Assembly (NCBI GenBank): GCA_031379035.1
Contig: JANNEU010000310.1
Span: 1-5,059 of the forward strand
Length of the DNA: 5,059 nucleotides
DNA from: JABFRJ01 sp031379035
Lineage (GTDB): Bacteria; Pseudomonadota; Alphaproteobacteria; Rhizobiales; Hyphomicrobiaceae
Direction of reading: 5' to 3'
Below are positions 4,383-5,059 of this stretch, piece by piece (position 1 is the first letter of the stretch; the number at the start of each line of letters is the position of its first letter). A program made the translations under genes and the position numbers. Under the pieces are notes generated by a model that worked only from the letters and a program-made list of their open reading frames with translations, was not told the DNA's origin and made no database searches.

Positions 4383-5059
4383 CGCCGCTACCAAACGAGA
4401 GGTTCTGGGCCTCGAGCATATTCCTTATGTGCGTCACGTTGATGCGCACACCGTTGCGCTGGCCCATGGTGAATTGCTGTCGATGATCGAAGTCGGTGGC
4501 CTGCCACATGAGTGTGCCGGCATGTCCGACATCAACGCACACCACCGCATGCTCAATAGCCTCTGGCTCAATCTCGCCGACGAGCGTGTGGGTCTGTGGT
4601 CGGTTCTGATCCGCCGCCGCGTCCAGGAATACGCGCCTGCCTCGTTCGGCAATGCGTTCGCCGCGGACCTCGACGCCCGGCATGGCGCGCGCATGAACGC
4701 GACAGCGCTGTATCGCAACCGGCTGTTTTTGGCAGTCGTGCGCCTCACACCTGCCGATCCCGTGTCCTGGACGGCAAGCCGGTTTCGGGGTGCGGGTTTT
4801 GCCGTCATCAGCGATGACGACCTCACCCAGCATAAAGATAAGGTGCTCGGACTGACAGCGGGATTGGCGAACATCGGACCCCGCACGCTGGGGCTCATCG
4901 AACGCGATGGTCTCGTCTGGTCAGAGATCACGACGGTTCTGCATTGGATGATGGGCGGCCGCCAGCCGGCGGTGCCGCTGACGATGGGACCGATCTGGTC
5001 GGCGGCCTACCAGGACCGCGTCGTATTCGGCCGCGAGACCATCGAAATTCGTCATCCCG
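4372..5059 (+). CDS. virB4: VirB4 ATPase of the type IV secretion system, N-terminal part (cut by the window end)
   Basis: The frame begins MSNNAATKREVLGLEHIPYVRHVDAHTVAL and stays open for 229 codons to the right edge. The visible part matches the N-terminal domain of VirB4/TrbE/CagE ATPases: HTVALAHGELLSMIEVGGL, then the NSLWLNLADERVGLWSVLIRRR segment, YRNRLFLAVVRLTP, and the region up to TMGPIWSAAYQDRVVFGRETIEI. Full-length VirB4 is about 800 aa and its Walker A and B motifs lie well beyond this point, so the ATPase core cannot be checked here. VirB4 is the inner-membrane motor of pilus and channel assembly and is found in nearly all such systems. The start overlaps the virB3 stop by 11 bases, suggesting translational coupling. 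Confidence 0.92.
   Translation, partial: MSNNAATKREVLGLEHIPYVRHVDAHTVALAHGELLSMIEVGGLPHECAGMSDINAHHRMLNSLWLNLADERVGLWSVLIRRRVQEYAPASFGNAFAADLDARHGARMNATALYRNRLFLAVVRLTPADPVSWTASRFRGAGFAVISDDDLTQHKDKVLGLTAGLANIGPRTLGLIERDGLVWSEITTVLHWMMGGRQPAVPLTMGPIWSAAYQDRVVFGRETIEIRHP

Noticed and set aside
1..5059. tRNA, rRNA, CRISPR array or complete insertion sequence
   Set aside because: No cloverleaf, rRNA-like segment, regularly spaced repeats or transposase motif was seen.

Overview
This window reads as part of a conjugative or otherwise mobile accessory region of a GC-rich proteobacterium, probably an alphaproteobacterium. That placement is inferred from the Agrobacterium/Brucella-like order virB1-virB2-virB3-virB4, the GC-rich third codon positions and the style of the accessory genes. 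No 16S or other taxonomic marker is present, so the genus cannot be given.

Left part, minus strand (1-826): a hipBA-type toxin-antitoxin pair. hipB encodes an Xre-type antitoxin. It overlaps by four bases the start of hipA, a HipA-family kinase toxin whose 3' part lies outside the window. A good sigma70-like promoter precedes hipB, with two copies of an ATATTATC box, one in the promoter spacer and one at the translation start.

Middle part (about 827-2435): poorly conserved accessory DNA. From 830 to 1365 there is no convincing intact gene, only protein-like stretches broken by stops. Two unrecognised genes follow on the plus strand, one of 129 aa (1482-1871) and one of 70 aa (2118-2330). Several inverted repeats lie around them: a 12-base one at 1384-1424, a terminator-like hairpin at 1890-1909 and a palindrome at 2030-2046.

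Right part (2436-5059): a small winged-helix (MarR-like) regulator on the minus strand is divergent from a plus-strand type IV secretion operon. The operon contains virB1 (lytic transglycosylase), virB2 (pilin), virB3 (inner-membrane partner) and the 5' part of virB4 (ATPase, cut by the window end). The genes are tightly packed: virB1/virB2 are adjacent or overlapping, virB2/virB3 are 20 bases apart and virB3/virB4 overlap by 11 bases. The AT-richer intergenic region between the regulator and virB1 holds a clean palindrome and repeated ACAGCAT motifs, plausible operator sites.

Inferred whole: the VirB proteins would build the mating channel and pilus, the divergent regulator could control that operon, and HipBA could stabilise the element. 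No clearly new system is proven here. The most interesting points are the unusual VirB1, the candidate operators and the unexplained small genes.
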